A DNA stretch of 64,000 nucleotides from Streptomyces endophytica (GTDB lineage Bacteria > Actinomycetota > Actinomycetes > Streptomycetales > Streptomycetaceae): assembly GCF_026153355.1 (NCBI RefSeq), contig NZ_CP110636.1, positions 1,550,001 to 1,614,000 on the forward strand. Direction: 5' to 3'. Below, piece after piece: positions 8,908 through 18,883 of this stretch. A program made the translations under genes and the position numbers. Below the pieces are notes generated by a model. It ran no database searches and was not told where the DNA came from. It was given only the letters and a program-made list of their open reading frames with translations. Every line of letters starts with the position of its first letter. The stretch's first letter is position 1.

Positions 8908-9319
8908 GCGAATCACTCCCACTGGTCCACGGCACCTCTGGCGCCACTGTTCGTCGGTTCCGGGCAGGCGCCGGAGCGATCCGGCAACACTGCCCGCCAT
9001 CGAATCTACCTTCGAGCACCGACAGTCCTCGCCCACGGGGGCTATGGACAAGACCCCGTCCTGCTGCTAGGCGTGCCGCATCGAGCGGGCCGGGAGATCG
9101 TCCGCGCGCCTCTTACCCCCTGGTCCGCGCCCCACCCCTACCCGTCCCGCACTTGGCTCGAACGGGTGCGCCCCGTCCATATGGCTGACGTCCACCGCTG
9201 ACGACGGCACAGAACCGGCCGATCGGCGCAAGTCCGGACGGCCATGGCGAGGCTCACACACCGGCTCCCCGCCGGGCACAGCACCGGCACGCACCGGCCA
9301 CGCCCCCGGCGCCTCCCGT
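8908..9319. other. Gene-free gap between the NTF2-like gene and folB
   Basis: The 412 bases between the NTF2-like gene and folB hold no convincing gene on either strand. The few long open frames have no recognisable protein character. A separate folB promoter is likely here, but I cannot point to clear -35 and -10 boxes. Confidence 0.5.
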
Positions 9320-9799
9320 TCACACCCCGCCCGCGTCCGGCTCCCCCTCGTCCTCCTCGTCCTCGCCGTCCTCGCGGTCCGCCAGCACCGGCGAACCGTG
9401 GTGCGACCACACCCGCCAGCCGTCGTCCGTGCGCCGGAAGACGTTCGTCGCCACGACCAGCTGGCCGATCAGCGGCCCCACCGACCCGTCGTCCTCGGCC
9501 GGCCCGCCACTGAGGATGTTCTCGGTGCAGGTCACCAGCGCGGTGTCGCCCATGACGTCGATCTCGACGTCGGTCAGGAAGAACTGGATGTACTCGGTGT
9601 TCGCCATGATCAGGGCGTACGAGCGGAGCACCTCGCCGCGGCCGCGGAGCACCGGCCACCCGGGGTGCACCACGCTCACCTGACCGTCCAGCCACAGCTC
9701 GGACAGCGCCTCGTGATCGCCGCGCTCGATGGTCTCGTACAGGGTCGTGTTCGCCTGCTCGACCAGCTCGATGTCGGTCCGTGGGCCCAAGCCGCTCAC
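9320..9799 (-). CDS. NTF2-like (SnoaL/DUF4440-type) protein in the folate operon
   Basis: A 159-residue alpha+beta cone-fold protein. It opens with IELVEQANTTLYETIERGDH, the helix typical of NTF2-like domains, followed by LSELWLDGQVSVVHPGWPVLRG and a final RRTDDGWRVWSHHGSPV strand pair. The tail is acidic. Family members include isomerases, hydrolases and non-catalytic binding proteins, so the function is open. Its GTG start overlaps the folP stop by four bases (GTGA), so the two are translationally coupled. A homologue in this position is usual in Streptomyces folate operons. Confidence 0.85.
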   Translation of the reverse strand: MSGLGPRTDIELVEQANTTLYETIERGDHEALSELWLDGQVSVVHPGWPVLRGRGEVLRSYALIMANTEYIQFFLTDVEIDVMGDTALVTCTENILSGGPAEDDGSVGPLIGQLVVATNVFRRTDDGWRVWSHHGSPVLADREDGEDEEDEGEPDAGGV

Positions 9800-10742
9800 A
9801 CCGCTCCCGTCGTGGTCGCCGTCGTCCCGCCCGCTTCCCCGCCGCCGGCCCCGGGGGCCGCGTCCGGGTCTCCCGCGGCGGCCGCTGCCGTCGCGCCCTC
9901 CACGGCACGGGCCACCCGCACCGCGTCCGCGCTCGCCCTGACCTCGTGCACCCGCACCGCCCAGGCCCCCTCTCGCGCCACCATCGCCGATACCGCCGCC
10001 GTCGCCGCGTCCCGCTCCCGGGCCGGCGGCGGGCCGCTCCCTCGTCCCCCGCCAGCACCCTGCCCAGGAACCGTTTCCTCGATGCGGCCACCAGCAGCGG
10101 CCGGCCCAGCGCCCGCAGCCGCTCCAGACGGGCGATCAGGGCCAGGTCGTGCTCGGCCTGCTTGGCGAAGCCCAGGCCGGGGTCGATGACGATCCGGTCC
10201 GGGTCGATACCGCCGGCCACCGCGCGCTCCATGGCCCGCCCGAGCTCGTCGACGACCTCGGTGACCACGTCGCCGTAGCGGGCGCGGTTGTTCATGTCGA
10301 TGGACTGGCCGCGCCAGTGCATCACGACGAACGGGACGTGGTGCGCGGCCACCGCCGGCACCATCGCCGGGTCGGCGGCCCCGCCGCTGACGTCGTTGAC
10401 CAGCCGCGCGCCCGCCCGCACCGCCTGCTCGGCGACCGAGGCGCGCATGGTGTCGACGGACACCACGACGCCGGCCGCGGCCAGTTCCCGTACGACCGGG
10501 ACGACCCGCCGCAGCTCCTCGGCCTCGTCCACCCGCGCCGCGCCCGGGCGGGTCGACTCGCCGCCCACGTCCACCAGGTCGGCGCCCTGGGCCACCAGGT
10601 CCAGGCCGTGTTTGACGGCGAGTTCGGTGTCGAACCACTCGCCGCCGTCGGAGAACGAATCGGGCGTCACGTTCACGACGCCCATCACCGCGCAGCGGTC
10701 CCAGTCCGGCAGTCCGGCCACCCGGCCACGCAAGGTACTCAT
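9796..10742 (-). CDS. folP: Dihydropteroate synthase (frameshift near 10033)
   Basis: FolP condenses 4-aminobenzoate with hydroxymethyl-dihydropterin pyrophosphate and is the sulfonamide target. From the ATG at 10742 the product reads MSTLRGRVAGLPDWDRCAVM, then GVVNVTPDSFSDGGEW, the pterin-binding signature, GADLVDVGGESTRPGA, and later DPGLGFAKQAEHDLALI and ASRKRFLG. At about 10031-10035 the frame breaks: GGCCCGCC reads as if one C were missing. In the next frame the normal end ARERDAATAAVSAMVAREGA continues to the stop at 9796. All motifs survive, so this is probably a base-calling loss rather than a pseudogene. The downstream NTF2-like gene overlaps by four bases. Confidence 0.88.
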
Positions 10743-10865
10743 GGGACCAGCGTAGGCCGTGTGCCGACCGGCCGGATTGCGACCGCCGCCTGCCGGGAAC
10801 GGCCGCGGGCCGTACCACCGGGGCACCCCGCGCCGCTCCCGCCCGGACGGCCGTCCGGGCGTCCG

Positions 10866-12710
10866 TCAGGCCACCCGCTCGACCGCCTCCGCGGCCCGGA
10901 CCGGCTCCACCGTGTGCGCGCACGGCAGCGGCTCCACGGCCTTCCTGCGGCGCAGTACGCGCGGCAGCTCCAGATAGCCCTCGGCCTGCATGGTGGCCAG
11001 GCCGATGCGCGGGATGTCCCGGGTGGTGCGGAAGACCACGAAGCGCGGCTCCCAGCGCGGGCCGAACTTGTCGTTGAACTTGTAGAGCGACTCGATCTGG
11101 TACCAGCGCGACAGGAACAGCAGCGTCCCGCGGGTGATGCGCATCACCGGCCCCGCGCCGAGCTTCTCGCCGCGCTCCAGGTAGGAGCGGAAGACCGCGA
11201 AGTTCAGCGAGAGCTGCTTGATCTTCAGGTCCGGCGCGGCCTGCAGGGCGGCGACGATCAGCAGCTCGTTCATGCCGGGGTCGGCGCTGCGGTCGCGCCG
11301 CATCCGCTCCAGCGAGATGCCGTCCGTGCCCCAGGGCACGAAGTACTGCAGCGCCTTCAGGTCACCGAACGGGCCGGGCTCCTCGCCCTCCGCCGGGGCC
11401 AGATGCGCGGTCGCGATCACCGCGTCGCTGTCCTTGACCGCGTCGATGCGGCCCAGCGCCATGGAGAAGCCCCGCTCCTCGTCGGTGTCACGCCACGCGT
11501 CGGCGGCCTTCTGTACCCGCTCCAGCTCCTCCGGTTCCAGGTCGCGCACCCGGCGCACCTGCGTGGTGTAGCCGTTGCGCTCGATGCGCTTGACCATCTG
11601 GCGCACGTTGCGCATCGCCCGGCCGGACAGCGTGAAGTCGGCGACGTCGACGATCGCCTCGTCGCCCAGCTCCAGCGCGTCCATACCGGTCTCACGGGTC
11701 CAGACCTGGCCGCCGGTCTCGCTGCAACCGTGCACCGCCGGGGTCCAGGAGTGCGCCCGCGCCTCCTCCATGAAGCGCTCGATGGCGCCCGGCCAGGCCT
11801 CCACGTCGCCTATCGGGTCGCCGCTGGCGAGCATCACGCCGGAGATCACCCGATAGCAGACCGCGGCCTTGCCGGTCGGGGAGAAGACCGCGCCCTTGTC
11901 GCGGCGCAGCGCGAAGTAGCCGAGCGAGTCCCGGCCGCCGTGCCGGGCCAGCAGCTCGCGCAGCTGCCGCTCGTCGTCCTCGGTCAGCCGGGCCGCCGGG
12001 TGCTCGGGGCGCAGGGCGAGATAGGCGGTGGTGGCGACGGTCAGCAGGCCCAGCGCGCCGAGGGAGTAGCCGACGGTGTAGTCGACCTGGTTCGTGTAGC
12101 CGATCGGGCCCTCGAAGCCGAAGAGGCCGAACAGCACGTGCTCGGCGCGCTGCAGGAAGGACGGCGACCCGACGATCTTGCCCGGGTGGGAGCTGACGAT
12201 CACCATGCCGATGGCGAAGCTCGCGCCGCCCAGGACCACGAAGTTGGCCAGCGCCTTCCAGCGGCTGCGCGGGTCGGGCAGGGCCGCGAATTCCTTCCGG
12301 TGCCACACCAGGTATCCCAGCAGTGCAGTGGAGAGCACCGCGCCGAAAACGGAGTGGCGGTACACCAACTGAGCGGCGATACCCACCGGAAGCAGCGCCA
12401 CCGCCGCTCCCCAGGCCCGCCGCTTACGCCGTTTGAGGCCGTGGGCCAGGAGGAGCAGCAGGATGCCGACGACGATGGAGGCGGCGGCGGCCAGCGGACT
12501 CACCGCGCCCGGCAGCACTTCGGCCAGGGCGTGCACCCGGCTGTGCCGGAAGCGCGGGAACACACCGGCGACCAGGTTCAACAGGCCGACGGCCGCGCCG
12601 GCGGTGCCGATGAGCCCGGGCACCGCTTCCGGCCGCGGGCCGCGGAGCCAGCGTGGCGTTCGCCACGCAACCTTCTCCGACTTTTCGCCATCTAGCCTGT
12701 CAGACATCAC
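10866..12710 (-). CDS. MprF/LysX-type phosphatidylglycerol lysyltransferase-like membrane protein
   Basis: The 614-residue protein has an N-terminal membrane half of about six helices (residues 30-240) and a cytoplasmic C-terminal DUF2156 domain, the GNAT-like fold that transfers aminoacyl groups from tRNA to lipid in MprF. Recognisable C-terminal stretches are GYFALRRDKGAVFSPTGKAA, YRVISGVMLASGDPIGD, and FAVFRSYLERGEKLG. It has no lysyl-tRNA synthetase domain, unlike mycobacterial LysX. The likely role is aminoacylation of membrane phosphatidylglycerol, which lowers surface charge. It is divergent from the esterase at 12849, sharing a 138-bp promoter region. Two adjacent ATG codons (12710, 12707) are equivalent starts. 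Confidence 0.78.
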   Translation of the reverse strand: MMSDRLDGEKSEKVAWRTPRWLRGPRPEAVPGLIGTAGAAVGLLNLVAGVFPRFRHSRVHALAEVLPGAVSPLAAAASIVVGILLLLLAHGLKRRKRRAWGAAVALLPVGIAAQLVYRHSVFGAVLSTALLGYLVWHRKEFAALPDPRSRWKALANFVVLGGASFAIGMVIVSSHPGKIVGSPSFLQRAEHVLFGLFGFEGPIGYTNQVDYTVGYSLGALGLLTVATTAYLALRPEHPAARLTEDDERQLRELLARHGGRDSLGYFALRRDKGAVFSPTGKAAVCYRVISGVMLASGDPIGDVEAWPGAIERFMEEARAHSWTPAVHGCSETGGQVWTRETGMDALELGDEAIVDVADFTLSGRAMRNVRQMVKRIERNGYTTQVRRVRDLEPEELERVQKAADAWRDTDEERGFSMALGRIDAVKDSDAVIATAHLAPAEGEEPGPFGDLKALQYFVPWGTDGISLERMRRDRSADPGMNELLIVAALQAAPDLKIKQLSLNFAVFRSYLERGEKLGAGPVMRITRGTLLFLSRWYQIESLYKFNDKFGPRWEPRFVVFRTTRDIPRIGLATMQAEGYLELPRVLRRRKAVEPLPCAHTVEPVRAAEAVERVA

Positions 12711-12848
12711 TTTCCCGTCGCCCCGGTCGAGAAGACGTGCGAGCCTAGTCGCAGCATCTGGACTTTTTGCGCCCTGTATGACGGCGTTTCAGGGCTCGGG
12801 GTTCCACCAGCGGTACGGATGACCCGGCCGCCCGGAAGAAAGCACCAC

Positions 12849-13964
12849 ATGGGTCTCACCAGCAAGAAAGTGCTGCTTCTTGCCGTCCTCGTCGCGGTGG
12901 CACTGTTCATCCTCACCGTTTGGCTCTGGCCGCGCCTGTCCAAGGGCAACTGGCGCGCCGTCCTCGGCCGGGTCGGGCTTTTGCTGGCGACCCAGCTCTC
13001 CCTGTTCGCCGCGGTCGGCCTGTTCGCCAACAACTCCTTCGGCTTCTACGCCTCCTGGGCCGACCTCTTCGGCCAGGAGCAGGAACCGGGTGTGGTGACG
13101 AATTACCAGACCGGCCCGAACGGCACCAAGCTGCAGATGCTGGGTACCGAACGCATCAGCGTCCAGAACGGCTCCCGGCCCTCCGAGGCCGGCCGTATCG
13201 ACAAGGTGCTCGTCCGCGGCGAGCATTCCAAGATCGCCAGCCCGGCGTTCGTCTATCTGCCGCCGCAGTACTTCCAGAAGAAATACACGAAGAAGAAATT
13301 CCCGGCGGCGCTGGTGCTCACCGGCTACCCGGGCACCGCCGAGGCCCTCTACAAAAAGCTGCATTTCCCGCAGACCCAGCACGGCCTGCTCAAGGAGCAC
13401 CGGATGCGGCCCACCGTCCTGGTGATGATGCGGCCGACCGTCGCGCCGCCGCGGGACACCGAGTGCGTGGACATACCGAACGGCCCGCAGACCGAGAGCT
13501 TCTTCACCAAGGACCTGCGCGCGGACATCACCGAGCACTACCGAATAGGGCGCGAGGCGAAGAGCTGGGGCGTCATCGGCGACTCCACCGGCGGCTACTG
13601 CGCGCTGAAGATGACCATGCGCCACCCCGAGGCGTACTCCACCGCGGTGGCCCTCTCCGGTGCCTACAAGGCCCCGCTGGACGCCACCACCGGTGACCTC
13701 TTCGGCGGCGACCTGCGGCTGGAGCGCGAGAACAACCTGCTGTGGCGTCAGCGGCACCTGCCCGCGCCGCCGGTGAACCTCCTGGTCACGAGCAGCAAGC
13801 AGGGCGAGGGCAACTACAAGCAGACGCTCCGCTTCATCGAGCAGACGAAGTCGCCCACCCGCGTCTCGTCGATCATCCTCGACAGCGGCGGCCACAACTT
13901 CAACACCTGGCGCCGCGAGATCCCCGCGGCCCTCGAATGGCTGGGGAACCACCTCAAGGCGTGA
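12849..13964 (+). CDS. Membrane-anchored alpha/beta hydrolase of the esterase D family
   Basis: The 371-residue product starts with two hydrophobic segments (residues 5-26 and 35-58) and then a secreted esterase domain. The nucleophile elbow is GDSTGGYCALKM and the catalytic histidine is in SGGHNFNTW; LTGYPGT near the domain start is the oxyanion loop. It resembles the mycolyltransferase/esterase D group. The ATG at 12849 is chosen because translation from it starts GLTSKKVLLLAVLVAVALF, a typical signal-anchor; an in-frame ATG ten codons earlier lacks this. Divergent from the MprF-like gene; both act at the cell surface, but a shared role is only inference. Confidence 0.85.
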   Translation: MGLTSKKVLLLAVLVAVALFILTVWLWPRLSKGNWRAVLGRVGLLLATQLSLFAAVGLFANNSFGFYASWADLFGQEQEPGVVTNYQTGPNGTKLQMLGTERISVQNGSRPSEAGRIDKVLVRGEHSKIASPAFVYLPPQYFQKKYTKKKFPAALVLTGYPGTAEALYKKLHFPQTQHGLLKEHRMRPTVLVMMRPTVAPPRDTECVDIPNGPQTESFFTKDLRADITEHYRIGREAKSWGVIGDSTGGYCALKMTMRHPEAYSTAVALSGAYKAPLDATTGDLFGGDLRLERENNLLWRQRHLPAPPVNLLVTSSKQGEGNYKQTLRFIEQTKSPTRVSSIILDSGGHNFNTWRREIPAALEWLGNHLKA

Positions 13965-14043
13965 TCCCCTGCGCCTGGCCCGACGGAGGGCTTCGTGTGT
14001 GGCGGGGCGGCCGATGTGCCGCCCCGTCGCCGTTCCGGGGGCG

Positions 14044-14649
14044 TCAGCGCGCGAGTATCAGGCTCATCGCCTCGGCCCGGGTCGCCGCGTCGCGCAGCTG
14101 ACCGCGGACGGCCGAGGTCGTGGTCTTCGCGCCCGGCTTCCGCACCCCGCGCATGGTCATGCACATGTGCTCGCACTCGATGACGACGATCACGCCGCGC
14201 GGCTCCAGGATCTCCATCAGCGAGTCCGCGATCTGCGTGGTCAGCCGCTCCTGCACCTGCGGGCGCCGGGCGAACACGTCCACCAGGCGGGCCAGCTTCG
14301 ACAGCCCGGTGATCTTGCCGTCGGCGGACGGGATGTAGCCGACGTGCGCCACACCGACGAACGGGACGAGGTGGTGCTCACAGCTCGACACCAGCTCGAT
14401 GTCCTTGACCAGCACCATCTCGTCGTGGCCCAGGTCGAACGTGGTCGTCAGCACGTCCTCCGGCTTCTGCCAGAGCCCGGCGAAGATCTCCTTGTACGCA
14501 CGGGCCACCCGCGCCGGCGTCTCCAGCAGACCCTCGCGGTCCGGATCCTCGCCCACCGCGATCAGCAGCTCGCGGACGGCGTTCTCGGCCCGCTTCTCGT
14601 CGAACGTACCGATCGTGCCGTCGACGTCCAGCGTCACAGGGTCCGTCAT
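14044..14649 (-). CDS. folE: GTP cyclohydrolase I
   Basis: FolE opens GTP to dihydroneopterin triphosphate, the first folate step. The 201-residue protein carries [35 protein letters not shown] and [19 protein letters not shown]; the zinc ligands are the Cys and His of SCEHH and the Cys of EHMCM. The length fits type IA enzymes. It is transcribed leftwards, downstream of ftsH and after a strong terminator, so it probably has its own promoter between 14650 and 14699. The other folate genes lie 3.3 kb further left. Intact. Confidence 0.96.
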   Translation of the reverse strand: MTDPVTLDVDGTIGTFDEKRAENAVRELLIAVGEDPDREGLLETPARVARAYKEIFAGLWQKPEDVLTTTFDLGHDEMVLVKDIELVSSCEHHLVPFVGVAHVGYIPSADGKITGLSKLARLVDVFARRPQVQERLTTQIADSLMEILEPRGVIVVIECEHMCMTMRGVRKPGAKTTTSAVRGQLRDAATRAEAMSLILAR

Positions 14650-14699
14650 ATGTGCCTCGTTCCTTCTGCGCCCGCTCGAACGCGGTGTCCATTGCGGAA

Positions 14700-14738
14700 A
14701 TACCGCGCCCCCCAGGCTAAACCTGGGGGGCGCGGTAT
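14700..14738 (-). terminator. Intrinsic terminator downstream of ftsH
   Basis: A perfect 17-bp inverted repeat, starting ATACCGCGCCCCCCAGG, is separated by CTAAA from its complement. It lies 29 bases after the ftsH stop and ahead of folE, so it should end ftsH transcription and isolate folE. Confidence 0.85.
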
Positions 14739-14766
14739 GTATTCCAGGGCCCGTGGGGCCTGGTGA

Positions 14767-16779
14767 TCAGCTCTCCGGGCGCTGCTCCTCCGAGGTCTCC
14801 ACCTTCTTCTCCGTGGAGACGGTGGCCGCCGTCACGGCGCCGTTGGCCGGGGCCAGCTCCTTGGGCGAGAGCACCGGCGGGCGGGTGGACGGCGTACGCC
14901 GCGAGGAACCGGTCCACGCCGGGCGGGCCGGGCGCTTGACCACGTGCTTGAACAGCTCCGCGATCTCCTCCTTGCCGAGGGTCTCCTTCTCCAGGAGGGT
15001 CAGCACGAGGTTGTCGAGGATGTCGCGGTTCTCGACCAGGATCTCCCACGCCTCGTTGTGCGCGGTCTCGATCAGCTTCTTGACCTCTTCGTCGACCAGC
15101 GCGGCGACCTCTTCGGAGTAGTCGCGCTGGTGACCCATCTCACGGCCCAGGAAGGGCTCGGAGTTGTCGGTGCCGAACTTGATCGCGCCGAGCCGCTCGG
15201 TCATGCCGTACTGCGTGACCATCGCGCGGGCCGTGGCGGTGGCCTTCTCGATGTCGTTGGCGGCACCGGTGGTCGGGTCGTGGAAGACCAGCTCCTCCGC
15301 CGCGCGGCCGCCCAGCATGTACGCCAGCTGGTCGAGCATCTCGTTGCGGGTGGTGGAGTACTTGTCCTCGTCGGGCAGGACCATGGTGTAGCCCAGGGCC
15401 CGGCCGCGGGACAGGATCGTGATCTTGTGGACCGGGTCGGAGTTCGGGGAGGCCGCCGCGACCAGGGCGTGTCCGCCCTCGTGGTACGCGGTGATCTTCT
15501 TCTCCTTCTCGGACATGATCCGGGTCCGCTTCTGCGGGCCCGCCACGACGCGGTCGATCGCCTCGTCCAGGAAGTGGTTGTTGATCAGCTTCTCGTCGCT
15601 CCGGGCCGTCAGCAGCGCGGCCTCGTTCAGGACGTTCGACAGATCGGCACCGGTGAAGCCGGGGGTGCGCTTGGCGACGGCCGAGAGGTCGACGTCCTGG
15701 GCGACCGGCTTGCCCTTCTGGTGGACCTTGAGGATCTCCAGACGGCCCTGCAGGTCCGGACGGTCGACGGCGATCTGCCGGTCGAAACGGCCGGGGCGCA
15801 GCAGCGCCGGGTCGAGGATGTCCGGCCGGTTCGTCGCGGCGATCAGGATCACGCCGCCCTTGACGTCGAAGCCGTCCATCTCGACGAGGAGCTGGTTCAG
15901 GGTCTGCTCGCGCTCGTCGTGGCCACCGCCGAGGCCCGCACCGCGGTGCCGGCCGACGGCGTCGATCTCGTCGACGAAGACGATCGCCGGGGCGTTCGCC
16001 TTGGCCTGCTCGAAGAGGTCACGGACCCGGGAGGCACCGACACCGACGAACATCTCGACGAAGTCGGAGCCGGAGATCGAGTAGAACGGGACGCCCGCCT
16101 CGCCGGCGACGGCGCGTGCGAGCAGCGTCTTGCCCGTTCCGGGCGGGCCGTACAGCAGTACGCCCTTGGGGATCTTGGCGCCGACCGCCTGGAACTTGGC
16201 CGGCTCCTGGAGGAACTCCTTGATCTCCTGGAGTTCCTCGACGGCCTCGTCCGACCCCGCGACGTCCGCGAAGGTCGTCTTGGGGGTGTCCTTGGTGAGC
16301 AGCTTCGCCTTCGACTTCCCGAAGTTCATCACCCGGGAGCCGCCGCCCTGCATCTGGTTCATCAGGAACAGGAAGGCGATCGGAATCAGAATGAAGGGAA
16401 GCAGCGTCACCAGCAGGCTGACGAACGGGTTCTGCTTCGACGGGGAGACGGTGTACCCGTCCTTGATCTCGCCGGTCTGGTACTTGGCCTGCAGGTTCTT
16501 CGCCAGATCGACGCCCTGGTCGCCGATGTAGCTCGCCTGGATCTTGTTGGAGCCGTCGACCTTGTTGGAGCCCGACAGCTCGACCTTGATCTTGTTCTCA
16601 TCGCCGGTGGTCAGCTCGGCGGACTTCACCTTGTTGTCAGCGATCGCCTTGACGACCTGACCGGTGTCCACCGTTTTGTAGCCGCCGGACGAGCCGACGA
16701 CCTGCATCAACACGACCACGGCGAGGACGGCCAGCACGATCCACATGACCGGCCCACGGAAGTATCGCTTCACGTCCAT
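14767..16779 (-). CDS. ftsH: ATP-dependent zinc metalloprotease FtsH
   Basis: FtsH is the membrane AAA+ protease that degrades misfolded membrane and regulatory proteins. The 670 residues show two membrane helices (about 11-29 and 119-140) around an extracytoplasmic domain, Walker A GPPGTGKT at 211-218, Walker [11 protein letters not shown], the second region of homology around [19 protein letters not shown], and the zinc site HEGGH at 433-437. The C-terminal tail after 620 is low-complexity, as in other actinobacteria. It lies downstream of hpt and tilS in the conserved order tilS-hpt-ftsH-folE and ends at a strong hairpin. Intact. Confidence 0.97.
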   Translation of the reverse strand: MDVKRYFRGPVMWIVLAVLAVVVLMQVVGSSGGYKTVDTGQVVKAIADNKVKSAELTTGDENKIKVELSGSNKVDGSNKIQASYIGDQGVDLAKNLQAKYQTGEIKDGYTVSPSKQNPFVSLLVTLLPFILIPIAFLFLMNQMQGGGSRVMNFGKSKAKLLTKDTPKTTFADVAGSDEAVEELQEIKEFLQEPAKFQAVGAKIPKGVLLYGPPGTGKTLLARAVAGEAGVPFYSISGSDFVEMFVGVGASRVRDLFEQAKANAPAIVFVDEIDAVGRHRGAGLGGGHDEREQTLNQLLVEMDGFDVKGGVILIAATNRPDILDPALLRPGRFDRQIAVDRPDLQGRLEILKVHQKGKPVAQDVDLSAVAKRTPGFTGADLSNVLNEAALLTARSDEKLINNHFLDEAIDRVVAGPQKRTRIMSEKEKKITAYHEGGHALVAAASPNSDPVHKITILSRGRALGYTMVLPDEDKYSTTRNEMLDQLAYMLGGRAAEELVFHDPTTGAANDIEKATATARAMVTQYGMTERLGAIKFGTDNSEPFLGREMGHQRDYSEEVAALVDEEVKKLIETAHNEAWEILVENRDILDNLVLTLLEKETLGKEEIAELFKHVVKRPARPAWTGSSRRTPSTRPPVLSPKELAPANGAVTAATVSTEKKVETSEEQRPES

Positions 16780-17060
16780 CCATACGGAGCCGTTGGCGGC
16801 CCGTCCCTCCTGCCACAGTGAGGCACAACGCCCGCTGAGGGCTGGTCGTGCGTACGGTGTATTACTGGCCCGAAAAAAGAACTGCCTTCGGACGGTACCC
16901 CAGCATTGTCACCCGGCGCCTGCGCCGACAGAGAACATGCGGCCGGGGATTTAGCTCTCCCTGCTCCAACGGCGGGCGGCCGCGAAGGGTTCCCGCCGGG
17001 CCGCGGCAGTTTGCGCCGGACCCGTCCGGCCCCACCGGCCGGACGGGCGCGCGGGCACCG

Positions 17061-17623
17061 TCAGCCGCCGTAGACCTGGGGCGCGAGGGTACCGACGAAC
17101 GGCAGGTTCCGGTACTTCTCCGCGTAGTCCAGGCCGTATCCCACGACGAATTCGTTGGGGATGTCGAAGCCGATCCACTTCACGTCGATGGCGACCTTGG
17201 CCGCCTCCGGCTTGCGCAACAGCGTGACGACCTCCAGCGAGGCCGGCTCGCGCGAGCCGAGGTTCGACAGCAGCCACGACAGCGTGAGGCCGGAGTCGAT
17301 GATGTCCTCGACGATCAGGACGTGCTTGCCCTTGATGTCGGTGTCGAGGTCCTTGAGGATGCGGACCACACCGGAGGACTGGGTGCCCGCGCCGTACGAC
17401 GACACGGCCATCCAGTCCATCGTGACGGGGTGGACAGCGCGCGCGCCAGATCCGCCATCACCATCACGGCGCCCTTGAGGACACCGACGATGAGCAGGTC
17501 CTTGCCCGCGTACTCCGCGTCGATCTTGGCGGCCAGCTCGGCCAGCTTCGCGTCGATCTCTTCCTTGCTGATGAGTACCGACTGAAGGTCGGAGCCCATG
17601 TCCTTGTCGTCCACCCGTGCCAC
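17061..17623 (-). CDS. hpt: Hypoxanthine phosphoribosyltransferase (frameshift near 17430)
   Basis: Hpt salvages hypoxanthine and guanine with PRPP. The N-terminal part reads [20 protein letters not shown] and [20 protein letters not shown]; after a break near 17425-17435, where a C run appears one base short, it continues [20 protein letters not shown], then the PRPP loop [18 protein letters not shown] and the end [12 protein letters not shown]. The GTG at 17623 is the likely start, with another GTG three codons later. It follows tilS closely on the same strand. With one base restored, the protein is full length (about 187 residues). Confidence 0.9.
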
Positions 17624-17685
17624 TCTCGCTCGGTTCGGTGTTCACGTCAGCCGTGAGACTTCAGATGCAAGGCAGCGTCTGCGGC

Positions 17686-18691
17686 TCAGCCCTGCCGGAT
17701 GACAAGTCTGCCACCCTGCCGCCGGACACCGACCCGCCCGGGGAGGTTGATGGCGCCCTGGCCCCGCCAGGCGGTGATCAGCCGGTCCACTTCCTCGATG
17801 TGGCGGGCGAAGAGCGAACCGGCGGGGGAACCGGCGCCGATCACGGCCCGGCGCAGCACCCGGCGGCGGACCGCGGGGGCAGCGCGTACAGGGCCGCGAC
17901 GTCGAGGCCGCCGGTGTCGTCGAGGACCGCGCCCTCGGCGTCCGCCGCCCAGGCGTCCAGGGCGTCGGCGTCGTCGCGGGAGAGCTGGGCGGTCCGGGCC
18001 AGCGCCTCGACGACGCCCTTGCCCAGCGCCTTCTCCAGGGCGGGCAGGCCCTCGTGGCGCAGCCGGGAGCGGGTGTACGCGGGGTCGGAGTTGTGCGGGT
18101 CGTCCCAGACGGGCAGCGCCTGGATCAGGCAGGCCTTGCGGGCGGTCTGGCGGTCGACGTCCAGGAAGGGGCGGCGGTAGCGGCCGCCGGCGCCGCTGGT
18201 GGCGGCCATACCGGAGAGCGAACGGGTCCCGGAGCCACGGGCGAGGCCGAGCAGCACGGTCTCGGCCTGGTCGTCGCGGGTGTGCCCGAGCAGGACCGCG
18301 GCGGCGCCGTGGCGCTCGGCGAGAGCGTCCAGGGCGGCGTACCGGGCGTCACGGGCGGCGGCTTCCGGACCGCCCTCGCGGCCGACGGTGACGGCGACGA
18401 CCTCGACCGGGTCGAGGCGCAGGGCCCGCAGCCGCAGCGCGACCTCGGCGGCGCGCAGATCGGAGCCCTCCTGGAGGCCGTGGTCGATGGTCACGCCCCC
18501 GGCCCGGACGCCCAGCTTGGGCGCCTCGAAGGCGAGGGCGGAGGCGAGCGCCATCGAGTCGGCGCCGCCGGAGCATGCGACGAGCACGAGCGGGGCTCGT
18601 GCCGGTCCTGTGCGCTGTGGTGGGTGAGCACGTCGTGGAGTACGCGGCGGACCGCCAGGCGTATCGCGGCGACCGCTGGATGGGGACCCAT
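17686..18691 (-). CDS. tilS: tRNA(Ile)-lysidine synthase (two frameshifts, near 18590 and 17870)
   Basis: TilS adds lysine to the wobble C of tRNA-Ile(CAU) and is essential where tested. The start is [20 protein letters not shown] from the ATG at 18691. After a one-base loss in a C run near 18590, the PP-loop [15 protein letters not shown] appears, then [40 protein letters not shown] and [21 protein letters not shown] second one-base loss after CCCCC near 17870 moves the C terminus ([29 protein letters not shown]) into the third frame, ending at 17686. Because the gene should be essential, these breaks argue for sequencing error. Confidence 0.88.
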
Positions 18692-18883
18692 GTCCGTTTC
18701 CAATCGTTCAGCTGGGGGTGCCTCGGGCCGGTGAGGGCTTTTCGTCACACAGAGTGCCTAGATGGTGACAGAGGCGAGCGGTTCCCCGAGCATTGCACGC
18801 CTATCCATCCGTAACGGTCCCTCAGACGGGTGATTGAAGGGGCGCTCTACTGCCACGCGGTGTGCCCAGCTCACAACGTTCGC

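Noticed and set aside
14944..16821. A 625-codon plus-strand frame opposite ftsH
   Set aside because: It is the antisense of FtsH; its Leu/Val/Asp/Arg-rich text is what codon complementarity gives, with no start signal.
17061..18691. hpt and tilS as true pseudogenes
   Set aside because: All motifs persist and each break is one base in a C or G run; tilS should be essential.
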